Shown: positions 8,147-16,405 of the stretch, one piece after another | Numbering within the stretch: the first letter of the stretch is position 1 | Layout of the letters: each line of letters opens with the position of its first letter | NCBI GenBank assembly: GCA_028692635.1 | Contig: JAQUWX010000008.1 | Span: 1-48,933, forward strand | DNA length: 48,933 nucleotides | Source: Alphaproteobacteria bacterium | GTDB lineage: Bacteria > Pseudomonadota > Alphaproteobacteria > UBA9219 | Direction: 5' to 3' | Made by a program: the position numbers and the translations under genes | Notes under the pieces: model-generated | Told to the model about the DNA's origin: nothing | Database searches by the model: none | What the model saw: the letters and a program-made list of their open reading frames with translations, nothing else

Positions 8147-8175
8147 TTGTCAAGAGAAAAGATCTGTAGTATCAT
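8147..8175 (+). promoter_or_regulatory. sigma-70-type promoter candidate
   Basis: TTGTCA, 17 nt, TATCAT: good -35 and -10 matches with ideal spacing. It would give a leader of about 170 nt before ATG 8354, containing a GGAGCA/TGCTCC stem at 8188-8213. This is the main feature I see in the 355-bp gap between the glycosyltransferase and the next gene. Confidence 0.5.
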
Positions 8176-8353
8176 GCTTTATAGGGTGGAGCAGCTTTTA
8201 GGTGATTTGCTCCGAGTTGTTTTGGGAAAAATGTTTTTGGTAAAGTTTTTTGTGTTGAGCTGAATCGAGCAATTTAGTTTTTTGAAAAATGAGAAACTCG
8301 ATTACGTAGTTGATTATGATGATAAGTTTTTACGGGAGGGAGCGTTTAGTGTT

Positions 8354-8689
8354 ATGTCCGATGTAGTGGGCAGCATTTTGGCGACAGGAGCCGCGGCATT
8401 GCCGAGGGTGGCCGCTGCTGCATCTGCGAAGACGGCTGACGTTCAGGGGACGGCGACTTTCTCTGCCGCTGTTAACGGTGTAGTTGGTGTTGAGATATCA
8501 CCTTTGGCTGCACGCATGGAAAGCGATCCTATTGCGGGTTTGGTTACGCAATATCTTGATAATAGAGGTAATGTAATTGACCAGATCCCGTCGTCTCTTG
8601 CGTTGACGTATTTGCGGGCTGGATTGACTGCTGATGGAATGAGCCGTCAGCATGAGATTGGTTACAGCAGTGGAGCCGTTTTCGCCTGA
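8354..8689 (+). CDS. small FlaG-like protein, putative flagellar accessory
   Basis: The ORF track begins at TTG 8282 (135 aa). I prefer ATG 8354 (111 aa), which has GGGAGGGAG upstream, although the spacing is a little long. The C-terminal half, TQYLDNRGNVIDQIPSSLAL, resembles the conserved part of FlaG-type proteins (a D-x-x-G-x-V-I-x-Q-I-P-S pattern), and YLRAGLTADG follows. FlaG proteins influence filament length. The Ala-rich N-terminus is probably disordered. Its location beside flagellin and glycosyltransferase genes supports a flagellar role, but this is a motif-level impression. A clear intrinsic terminator follows. Confidence 0.6.
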   Translation: MSDVVGSILATGAAALPRVAAAASAKTADVQGTATFSAAVNGVVGVEISPLAARMESDPIAGLVTQYLDNRGNVIDQIPSSLALTYLRAGLTADGMSRQHEIGYSSGAVFA

Positions 8690-8730
8690 GAGACGCGTTA
8701 GTTTTTGATCTATCGTCTGCGATTCAGCAG

Positions 8731-8757
8731 AAAGGCGCTTTGTAAGCGCTTTTTTTG
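8731..8757 (+). terminator. Rho-independent terminator
   Basis: GCGCTT, loop TGT, AAGCGC, then seven Ts. It stands 41 bp after the FlaG-like gene's stop. Flanking AAAG extends the stem slightly. It may also serve the convergent gene from the minus side. Confidence 0.9.
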
Positions 8758-8770
8758 TGACCTACCGCAT

Positions 8771-9658
8771 TTATTTCTTTGCTTGCGATTTATCGGGCGG
8801 AGTCTTGGAATCTTTTTCCGGCTGTTGGAAGCCAACTTTGCTGCTGGCTCCAAGGCTGGAGATCGCTTTGTGTAATGCGTCTAGCGTTTTGTTGTCGAGT
8901 TCTATTGCTTCCAGTTGTTTCTTCTTATAGCTGCTTATTGCTGCTGAAATCGCCGGATCAATAGTTTCTTTCTTTGGCGCCGCTTTAGATTCTGTTGCAG
9001 AACTAGTTGATTTGTTGGTTTTTTCTACCGCTTTCTTCTCTCCTTCGCTTGGCGTGTTGCTTCTTGTCGCAGAGCCTGCGTTCTTACTGAACATAGTTCC
9101 TCGTCCAGGCAGGACGGTGAGTCTTATGCGGCTGGTTGCTTCTTTGTCTATGGCAAGCCTGTTTTCTAAGCTCGATCTCGTAGCCTTGTTCGCATCCATC
9201 CAACCAGCATCGGGTGGACCCATTTTCATCGCAGCGTTATCATATGGAATTAAAACCGGCATCGCGTTTGTTTCCTCGACATCGCTTTCGTATTGCGGCC
9301 CGTTAGAGCGGTTTTTGCTTATTGCTGGAAGCGGTGCCAGATTGAGCGCTCTTTGCGGCGCGGCAGGAATCATCTCAAAATTGGGGTCTAACGATGGAAC
9401 CTCTACTATGGAACCTAGCGGCGATTGAGTTTCTCGCGCTTTGAAATCCTCAGGAGATAACCACTTCTCTCCTATTGAACTAAACGGATCTGCGGGAGAT
9501 TCGGCTTCTTTTACCTCTTCGGCTCCCGCTGAGGTTGCCAACATAAAACAAAAAACCCCCAGGATCACTCCAGATCCCCAAAAACATCGCTTTGTTGAAA
9601 GCGCGTCCATGTTGGGCTTTGACGACATGTTTTTCCACAATTCCATTAGCAAATTCAT
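8771..9658 (-). CDS. exported hypothetical protein, low-complexity
   Basis: 295 residues. After a short basic stretch, CFWGSGVILGVFCFMLATSAGA forms a signal peptide or anchor, with likely cleavage after SAGA. The rest is rich in Pro, Ser, Lys, Glu and Ala (for example KKAVEKTNKSTSSATESKA) and looks largely disordered. A helical segment PAISAAISSYKKKQLEAIEL lies near residue 240. No family recognised. The start is uncertain among Met 1, 5, 11 and 17; none has a strong ribosome binding site. It stands alone, converging on the FlaG-like gene's terminator. Confidence 0.7.
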   Translation of the reverse strand: MNLLMELWKNMSSKPNMDALSTKRCFWGSGVILGVFCFMLATSAGAEEVKEAESPADPFSSIGEKWLSPEDFKARETQSPLGSIVEVPSLDPNFEMIPAAPQRALNLAPLPAISKNRSNGPQYESDVEETNAMPVLIPYDNAAMKMGPPDAGWMDANKATRSSLENRLAIDKEATSRIRLTVLPGRGTMFSKNAGSATRSNTPSEGEKKAVEKTNKSTSSATESKAAPKKETIDPAISAAISSYKKKQLEAIELDNKTLDALHKAISSLGASSKVGFQQPEKDSKTPPDKSQAKK

Positions 9659-9853
9659 AGCGTTAATCTAAATTATAAGCAGAATGCTCCTCGTGCTACT
9701 AGGTGATATTTTAGCTCTATACACCTAATAAAGCATGAAACAGGGGCTTACTTCGCTTGTTTATGCAGATTCCCAATTGATGAGTCCGGTAAACTTGGCT
9801 AAATATCAAGCATAGGTTGTGCCGTAACGGTTTTTTATTGTGAGGTAAGGTCC

Positions 9854-10369
9854 TTGTCTTCTTTTGATTTTGCGTCTCCTGGTGTTGGAGATACGGTTGA
9901 AGCGATCGTCAAGTGGTTTAATCCTGCGAAAGGCTTCGGTTTTGTTGCTCCTGTCGATGGTTCGTCAGATGCATTTATGCATATGTCCGTTCTAAGTCGT
10001 GCGGGCCTTCAGCATATTGATGAAGGCGTTAAGTTGCTCGTCGAAATCGGCGATGGACAAAAAGGTCGGCAGGTGCTTCGCATCGTTCAGGTGCTAGGCG
10101 CCGCTGAGGGGGGAAGAGAGACTGGCAGTGGTTCTTCTCGTCCTGCTCCAACCGGCCCTGCCGAGGAAATGGTGGGAACCGTTAAGTGGTTCAAGAACGA
10201 CAAGGGCTTCGGATTCGTGACCCCGGACGATGGCGGTAAAGATGTATTCGTTCACAGAAGCGTCGTTATGCGCGCAGGTCTTGCTGAGCTTGTTTCTGGC
10301 CAGAAATTGAGGATGCAGGTTCATACTGCCGATAAGGGTAGAGAAGCTTCCGAAATCTCCGCTATTTAA
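9854..10369 (+). CDS. double cold-shock-domain protein
   Basis: 171 residues with two cold-shock domains: residues about 14-74 (IVKWFNPAKGFGFVAP, then DAFMHMSVL) and about 106-168 (GTVKWFKNDKGFGFVTPDD, then DVFVHRSVV). Both keep the RNP1-type KGFGF and an RNP2-type segment (FMHM in the first, VFVH in the second), so both should bind single-stranded nucleic acid. A Gly/Ser/Pro linker joins them. Two-domain proteins of this kind are typical of Alphaproteobacteria. Start is TTG 9854 with AAGG close upstream. The 195-bp upstream region holds a small CCGTAACGG hairpin followed by a T run, but I cannot assign a regulatory function to it. The stop overlaps the end of the convergent macroglobulin gene. 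Confidence 0.93.
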   Translation: MSSFDFASPGVGDTVEAIVKWFNPAKGFGFVAPVDGSSDAFMHMSVLSRAGLQHIDEGVKLLVEIGDGQKGRQVLRIVQVLGAAEGGRETGSGSSRPAPTGPAEEMVGTVKWFKNDKGFGFVTPDDGGKDVFVHRSVVMRAGLAELVSGQKLRMQVHTADKGREASEISAI

Positions 10370-13300
10370 TACTTATTCGCACGCGGTTTGATTCTACGGC
10401 TATCGTTGTGCCGTCAATTTCTCTCGCTTCCGGCTGCGCCAGGATAAAGTCTCCGTTACTTGCCGCTCGTACGATGAAGGCTACCTTCCATTTGCCTGGC
10501 GATTTGTTGCTCTTGGGGCTGAGTATAAAACCGGTTGTCTCCTCAGCGGCGTCCATGCTTTGCCAATCGGTCAGATCGTCCCCGATCCATGGGTACTGTT
10601 CCATCAACGCTTCCGCTGTGAGATCGCGTGGGACTATCGGTTTAATGCCGGCGCTTCGGGCGTTTTGTATGATGAACGCTTTGTCCGAAGTAGGATAGGA
10701 GCCGCTTATCTCAAGAATATATGTTTCTTTGCGTTGGAGAGATCCTTCTTCCTGGACCTTTTCTCCGCTTGGTTTGTAAAGCTGCTGCTGAATCTTCAGC
10801 GTTTGCGACACTTCTTTCTTTTGCTTTTGGTCCTTGGCGGGGGGCGCGTTTTGTTTGGCGACAAATAGCGCTTGTGAATTCGTGTTGTGCAAAATTATCG
10901 AGTTGCGGGCTTCCGCCTTTGAAATTACATAAAATCCATCATGTTTCTTCGCGCTTTCGTTTATGGTTATTTGCCACGATCCTGCGCGTTGCCCCATCGA
11001 CCAAAGGGCGCGGAGAAATCCAGTTTGCGATGACGATGCGGGTAAAACGGGCATATTCGTGGCCATATCGTATATGTTTTCCCAATCCAGGTATGCGTTA
11101 TCGCTTAACACGGCCAGAATTTTCCATGCCATCACAGGATCTTCGGACGATGATTCCGATAAGAAACCTTTCGCCGGTTTCATCCATAGGCGGGATGCTC
11201 CTTCGTCTTTATTTAAAGCAAAAGAAAGCCCTAGTTGCGCCGCTGCCAGCGGGGTCAGGTTTTTATCTTTGCTAGTATCTGCGTAATAACGAAGGGCCGA
11301 CAGGTCGCTTTTCCCAATGTAAGCAAGAGCAAGAAATCCGCACGCTCTCTCCGACCTTTCGGACTCTTCAAACCATGTGTTCTCAAGTTTGCGTTGAAGC
11401 CATTGCGTCGCGTGATTTGCAGCAAGAGCTGCTATGGCGTTGGTCTTGGATTCTCCGTGAAGCGCAGTTAATGCCGCCGCTGTGCTAGTTATGTTGCCTT
11501 CATGCTGTCCCGGCCATGATGGGAAGCTTCCGTCGGCGTTCTGACGTTTCAGCATCTGCGATAAATAATTTTCGCGGGAGGCGTGGATGTTTTCTTCTTG
11601 CTGCCAGCCAACTCGGGTAATGGTTTCTTTCCATTCTTTCGAAAGTATAAGCCAATCCGATAACTCAACTGTGGTGAACTGTTTTCGCTCCAGAAAATCC
11701 GGCAGGCTTTTCATTATAGTAAGCGTAGGAACTGCGCTGATTATTGCCGATCCCTCCTTATTCGCTCCGATTTTCGATGCGTCGGTCGTTAGCGGCTTAA
11801 GCGCCATAAACTGTTGCGGATCGAGTTGTTGCGCTGTCTCTGTGGCGAGGGATGAATTTCCTTGTACTTCTATCGGCCATTTGCGCACAGTTCGCGCTTT
11901 GTCCGGCCCTGTGACGGATAGGACCAGGACTCCGGAATTTTCTCCGTCCGCGGATATGGTCGGGGTTAAGGATTGGCTTTGTCCACGCTTTAAAAATACA
12001 GCACCGGAATTTTTCCCCGTCAGATTTATTCCGTCTTCGCTTGTTAGCGAATACGAATATTCCCCGGCCAGGCTTGATTGGTTGATGAACCTTATGTTCA
12101 CTCTAGCCTGATCCTCGACAAACAGAGCGTCCGGCACATCGGCTTTTACGGCCAGCGCGGGCATGGCGGGCACAGTTAAAACGCGACTTCCGCTTTGAGT
12201 TTCATTCCACGCGCTTAACTTAATTTTCGCGGAGCCAGCAAATTCAGGCAGAGTTATGGAGAGCGTCGCTTTGCCGTTACGATCGACGGAAACCTGATCG
12301 GCAATTATGCTTGGCTCGGCGCTCCCTAAGGCGGGTTGCTTCGTTACGATCGCATTTACGAAAGTCGGTTGTTGCGGTTTTATATTCTGGACAGTAATCG
12401 GGAGAGATAGTTTTTGTCCCGTCACTATAAATGATTTTAGCTCGGCTTGAATTCCAAGATCTCGCTCTGGATGATAGAGCGGTATCACGAGACTCTGGCT
12501 TATAATTCTTGGAGCTTCTCCCGTGACAGTAGAGGCTTTTATCTGAACCCGGCTGCTCCACGCAGAGGTGGGGGTAAATGAAATCAGATTGTTCCCGGAC
12601 GGAAATGCCTGGTGAATTGTTTGGCGCATCTGTCCGTCGTCTATCACAATGCCAACAATCATGGGCTTTTTAAGCGTAAGCGTGACGTGGTTCTGTTTGT
12701 TGGATGTAAGAGTTTCGGACTGCGCGGATAATTTTATTTGATCTATTGCTTTTATGTCATCCGCGTTTGTCGGTGATTGAAAACTATGTTGTGTCAAGAC
12801 GTTGCCGTTTGCATCGGTTATTTCCAGTATGTAATTTCCAGGTATGATCGGCCATCTTATTACGTTATCGCTGTTGGCGAATAACTCAAGATGGCCGCCT
12901 CCTATGCGATGACGCAGCGGTAGGGGGCGGTGCTTCCAACCATTTTCTGCCTGATACCACTCAAAGCTGCGGCCTTCTTCAAATATCTGATAAAATACTT
13001 TCCCAAGAGCTTGGCGCTTCAAATTGTTGTCGATGGCTATGACGTTAAATGTGGCTCTGTTGGGATTGTTCTCGCTTATCGGTTTTACTCCTATCCAACC
13101 GGTTTGCGATCTGAATGGCAGATTCGCGCTGTATGGAGTCGTTGCTCCGTCGGCGGTTACGGATAGGTTGATCGCTCCTTCGGGGATAGGGTCAACGTTG
13201 ATACTTATGTTGGCGTTTCCGTTTGCGTCAGTTATGAAGCTTGAGCTTCCTTCGAGTTTGTTCGCTCCGTCCTTTGAGCATGCTCCGAAAAAGTAGTCGG

Positions 13301-14777
13301 GCCATGAGGTAAATCGGGGGCAATCTATGGTCCAATTCGCTTTTCCTGTTCTGTGCGAAGCCTGGTCTCCGTTGAGCTTTACGGCAACGTTTATCGAGTT
13401 GTCTTGCTCAATGATTTTCCGGTCAACCATGGCTTGCAGGTCGAGTTTTCCTGCCGCTCCTTCCACCTTTATTGTTTTCGATGCAAGGCGCGTGTTGTCG
13501 GGTTGGTACCATGATACGGTCCAGTCTCCGTTCCCTCCAACCAGCGATATGGGCATATCTATAAATGACGGCGCTCCGGTTTCTTCGATGGTAACCGGTT
13601 TTTCAATTTCAACTTTACCATCGGGGCGGGTGAGACGCAGCAAGCTGTGTTCAATCTTGATTGCACGTCCGTCGGTTTTGCGCGCTCTTACTTCGAATGT
13701 GGCTATGTCTCCGGGTTTGTAAGAATCGCTGGCCGTGATTATTTCCGCATCCGTAAGCTCGTGCTCAATAGACGATGTGGGCAACGGTAGGAAAGCCAGA
13801 TCTCCCGTTTTGGATGTTCCTATAATCATCGCCGAAGATCCGATGGTCTTTGCCGAGACTCCAATTTTAGCGCTGCCGTCGGTAGAGGTGGATGCTTCCC
13901 CTATCGTGTTGTCTTCTTTGTCCAGCAGGCGAAGGTCAATTTTCGGAGCGACAGATTTTTCGGATTTGGCGAAGACTATGAAGCCATCTCGCGTGTTCTG
14001 GGCCATCAGGCGCAGGTCGGATTTGATGAGCCATATTCCAGCCAGCATTTTAGGATCGGCTTCAATTCCGCTTGGCGCGGAGCGCGGAGCGGCGGTCAGA
14101 AAGTAAAGACCCGGCGGCGTCGATGGTAGCGGAATGTCGGTCTTTTGCGTTTGATTGGGCGCATCGCTTAACACAAGATCGCTTTGCCAAAACTGTTGGC
14201 CGTTCTCGCGGGCGAAGGTCAGGCTTTCAGATGGGGCGAGGCTGGACTGCTGGTATTGTTTCCATGCAAGCGGATATAGGTCGGGATTGCTTACGCGGTA
14301 TAATGTCAGGCGGGCTTCCTTTATATTGACAGCTTCAAGGCGTGGCGTTGTCGAAGATGGCGCAATCAAGGACTCTGAGGACTGATCGAACACCATCTCC
14401 GGTTTGCGGTCCGGCACTTTGAAGTCCAGGTTTATTGGCACGCCGAGCTTTACGCCATCGACGCTGTAAACATTGTTCAAGGTCAGGTGATAGTCGCGCT
14501 CGTGCTGGAGGCGCTGTATGCAGAGCTGGGTTGGAGTCAGGCTTAAATCATGCGCCGCAAGGGATACTTTCTTGCCTTCCATATCCAGTTTTATTCCGCC
14601 TAATATAGCCGCTCGGTCGCTTATGTTTAAATGCGCGCTGAAAGTCAGGCATAATTCCGCCGCGTCTATGCCTCGGTTGAGTTTATAGCTGATTACTGTG
14701 AATCTGTTTGTCTCGGCTGCTTGGAGCTGAGTTGCGGTGAGGGCTAGGAAAAGTGCGGCAAATAGGAATTTTTTCAT
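10362..14777 (-). CDS. alpha-2-macroglobulin-like protein without thioester motif
   Basis: 1471 residues. A signal peptide (MKKFLFAALFLALTATQLQA) is followed by macroglobulin-type beta domains, including PGLYFLTAAPRSAPSGIEAD and the MG-like AEIITASDSYKPGDIATFEV. A C-terminal alpha/alpha region (SQMLKRQNADGSFPSWPG to ALTALHGESKTNAIAALA) resembles the thioester/complement-type domain. Bacterial alpha-2-macroglobulins trap proteases in the periplasm. Where many have CxEQ, this protein reads SLPDFLERKQFTTVEL, so the thioester is absent and covalent trapping is not expected. No pbpC (PBP1C) gene lies beside it, unlike the common arrangement. The Cys residues are few, and there is no lipobox. Confident on family, less so on function. 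Confidence 0.88.
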   Translation of the reverse strand: MKKFLFAALFLALTATQLQAAETNRFTVISYKLNRGIDAAELCLTFSAHLNISDRAAILGGIKLDMEGKKVSLAAHDLSLTPTQLCIQRLQHERDYHLTLNNVYSVDGVKLGVPINLDFKVPDRKPEMVFDQSSESLIAPSSTTPRLEAVNIKEARLTLYRVSNPDLYPLAWKQYQQSSLAPSESLTFARENGQQFWQSDLVLSDAPNQTQKTDIPLPSTPPGLYFLTAAPRSAPSGIEADPKMLAGIWLIKSDLRLMAQNTRDGFIVFAKSEKSVAPKIDLRLLDKEDNTIGEASTSTDGSAKIGVSAKTIGSSAMIIGTSKTGDLAFLPLPTSSIEHELTDAEIITASDSYKPGDIATFEVRARKTDGRAIKIEHSLLRLTRPDGKVEIEKPVTIEETGAPSFIDMPISLVGGNGDWTVSWYQPDNTRLASKTIKVEGAAGKLDLQAMVDRKIIEQDNSINVAVKLNGDQASHRTGKANWTIDCPRFTSWPDYFFGACSKDGANKLEGSSSFITDANGNANISINVDPIPEGAINLSVTADGATTPYSANLPFRSQTGWIGVKPISENNPNRATFNVIAIDNNLKRQALGKVFYQIFEEGRSFEWYQAENGWKHRPLPLRHRIGGGHLELFANSDNVIRWPIIPGNYILEITDANGNVLTQHSFQSPTNADDIKAIDQIKLSAQSETLTSNKQNHVTLTLKKPMIVGIVIDDGQMRQTIHQAFPSGNNLISFTPTSAWSSRVQIKASTVTGEAPRIISQSLVIPLYHPERDLGIQAELKSFIVTGQKLSLPITVQNIKPQQPTFVNAIVTKQPALGSAEPSIIADQVSVDRNGKATLSITLPEFAGSAKIKLSAWNETQSGSRVLTVPAMPALAVKADVPDALFVEDQARVNIRFINQSSLAGEYSYSLTSEDGINLTGKNSGAVFLKRGQSQSLTPTISADGENSGVLVLSVTGPDKARTVRKWPIEVQGNSSLATETAQQLDPQQFMALKPLTTDASKIGANKEGSAIISAVPTLTIMKSLPDFLERKQFTTVELSDWLILSKEWKETITRVGWQQEENIHASRENYLSQMLKRQNADGSFPSWPGQHEGNITSTAAALTALHGESKTNAIAALAANHATQWLQRKLENTWFEESERSERACGFLALAYIGKSDLSALRYYADTSKDKNLTPLAAAQLGLSFALNKDEGASRLWMKPAKGFLSESSSEDPVMAWKILAVLSDNAYLDWENIYDMATNMPVLPASSSQTGFLRALWSMGQRAGSWQITINESAKKHDGFYVISKAEARNSIILHNTNSQALFVAKQNAPPAKDQKQKKEVSQTLKIQQQLYKPSGEKVQEEGSLQRKETYILEISGSYPTSDKAFIIQNARSAGIKPIVPRDLTAEALMEQYPWIGDDLTDWQSMDAAEETTGFILSPKSNKSPGKWKVAFIVRAASNGDFILAQPEAREIDGTTIAVESNRVRISIK

Positions 14778-14892
14778 GACCGTGCTGTTTTAAAGGTGCA
14801 GACGGCATAAACATATCCTTATGATATAAAAATAACAACAAGAGGCTATGGCGCGACAGGTCCGTCCTCCCCAAAGAGGCTAAGGTCGGGGG

Positions 14893-16191
14893 CTAGGGGC
14901 TATTCGCCGTGGAAAGGGTGATGTGGCCCAGTTTCCACATTTTCTCGAAAAATGGGAGCGCAGTCTTTTCCCCCGGTGTGGGCTTGATCTGGTAAATGTT
15001 TATAATTTCTTCAATGGTTTTTTTGCCATCTATTCCCAAGAATAATTCGGCTTCATATCCACCTATGACGCAGTTATGCCATTCCCTGCTTAGTCTTAAT
15101 GAGCCGTCTTCTTCATGCTCTACTTGCAGGCGGTTGCGGCGGGAGGGGACCATTTTTATCGAATTTGCGCCGTCAAAATTTATTCTAAGTCCATTGCCGT
15201 TGTAGCTTCTTTTTCGCAATAAAAAACGGTGGTTTCCCCGCATCGGAGCCAGTAGTTCGACGACGGCCCATTGTTCTTGTTCAGGCAATCTTGATATTTT
15301 TTGGTATAGGTCTTCCTTTCCGAGGCACATGCCGTCGGGATAATAGTATAGGTTGTCAAACCAGCTCTGAAAAGAAAGGTCGCAGGCGTCAGAAAAGGCC
15401 AGAATTTCTGGTACGGAATATGCTCGATCCTTTGTGTTTAAAAACATATCGACCACGTCTGTGTCGTGCGCTTCCGATAGGTCATCGTTCGATACGTAAA
15501 ATCTTAAGGGATGTTTGCTCGGGAGAGAGGATATGACGTCTCTGGCAAAAATTATTTCTTCCTTGTCGTATCCGACGTTCAATCTGCGAAACGCCTCTTG
15601 CATCATATATACGCCCGTCCTCGGGTATTTCGCGTACAGCGACAAAAGCATGGACCCATCGTCTTTTAGGACTGCCGACAGCGCTTTAAGACCTTCTTCC
15701 GGGATGGGGAGATGATGAAGAACTCCAGAGCTTATAACAATGTCAAATTTACGATCCAACGATGCGGCGTTTCGCAAATCCATATGAATCAACTCAAGAT
15801 TCGCAAGATTATGTTTTTGCTTCAGGCGCTCGGCGTGCGCAAGGCTTGTTGCGCTTTGATCTATGCCTATTACCGAAGCATTGGGATTATTGTGCGCGAC
15901 AAGCGGCGCTTCCATCGTTCCGCAACCGGCAATTAAAATAGATTGATTGGGTGCGGGTGGTTTTTCCGGGAAAAACAAGTCATGATCTTTTGATGGATCG
16001 CAGTAAATGAAATTTCCTTCAGACAAAAATACTTCAAGATCAATCACCGGTTCAGGATATGCCCAGTTAGCGTACATTCCACGGTAATTGAGTTTGTTCG
16101 GTCGCTGAGTTAGAAAATTTTTTATCGCGCTTTTTATTGTTTTAAACATATCAGATGCAGCCTGTATGTATTGTTTGCCTGTATTTGGCAT
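14893..16191 (-). CDS. class I SAM-dependent methyltransferase with C-terminal extension
   Basis: 432 residues. The Rossmann methyltransferase core spans about residues 85-190: motif I is ILIAGCGTMEAPLVA, the acidic ribose-binding residue is in SVIGIDQSATSLAHA, and the post-motif segment is FDIVISSGVLHHLP. After this come a helical region (YMMQEAFRRLNVGYDKEEI) and a C-terminal part with a PqqD-like or winged-helix look (LFLGIDGKKTIEEIINIYQI). The substrate cannot be inferred. The start could be Met 1 or Met 15 (ATG 16149); neither has a strong ribosome binding site. It stands upstream of the macroglobulin gene on the same strand with a 115-bp gap, so co-transcription is possible. Confidence 0.87.
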   Translation of the reverse strand: MPNTGKQYIQAASDMFKTIKSAIKNFLTQRPNKLNYRGMYANWAYPEPVIDLEVFLSEGNFIYCDPSKDHDLFFPEKPPAPNQSILIAGCGTMEAPLVAHNNPNASVIGIDQSATSLAHAERLKQKHNLANLELIHMDLRNAASLDRKFDIVISSGVLHHLPIPEEGLKALSAVLKDDGSMLLSLYAKYPRTGVYMMQEAFRRLNVGYDKEEIIFARDVISSLPSKHPLRFYVSNDDLSEAHDTDVVDMFLNTKDRAYSVPEILAFSDACDLSFQSWFDNLYYYPDGMCLGKEDLYQKISRLPEQEQWAVVELLAPMRGNHRFLLRKRSYNGNGLRINFDGANSIKMVPSRRNRLQVEHEEDGSLRLSREWHNCVIGGYEAELFLGIDGKKTIEEIINIYQIKPTPGEKTALPFFEKMWKLGHITLSTANSP

Positions 16192-16224
16192 TATATAGTC
16201 ATTTTTGCATAGCGTTACTACATT

Positions 16225-16281
16225 GAGTCATACGGCCCGCGGACGCGGGCCGCTGGATTCCCGCCTCCGCGGGAATGACTC
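16225..16281. repeat. 57-bp palindromic element, copy 1
   Basis: Outer arms GAGTCAT/ATGACTC close two hairpins: GGCCCGC-GGAC-GCGGGCC and ATTCCCGC-CTCC-GCGGGAAT, joined by GCTGG. The fold is a three-way junction. It lies in the 214-bp gap between the methyltransferase and the large envelope protein. Copy 2, at 29821-29877, has the same length and architecture. The second hairpin resembles the widespread GGATTCCCGC...GCGGGAATGAC family of REP-like repeats. Confidence 0.92.
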
Positions 16282-16405
16282 GGGGTTATGCAAGAGGTCT
16301 ATTGGAATAACCATAAGCCCAGCCCCAATTTTTCCGTATATTATTGATAAAAATTTATTTTCTGGAAGTTGATTTGTGACAACATTAATGCCGCCAATGC
16401 AACTG

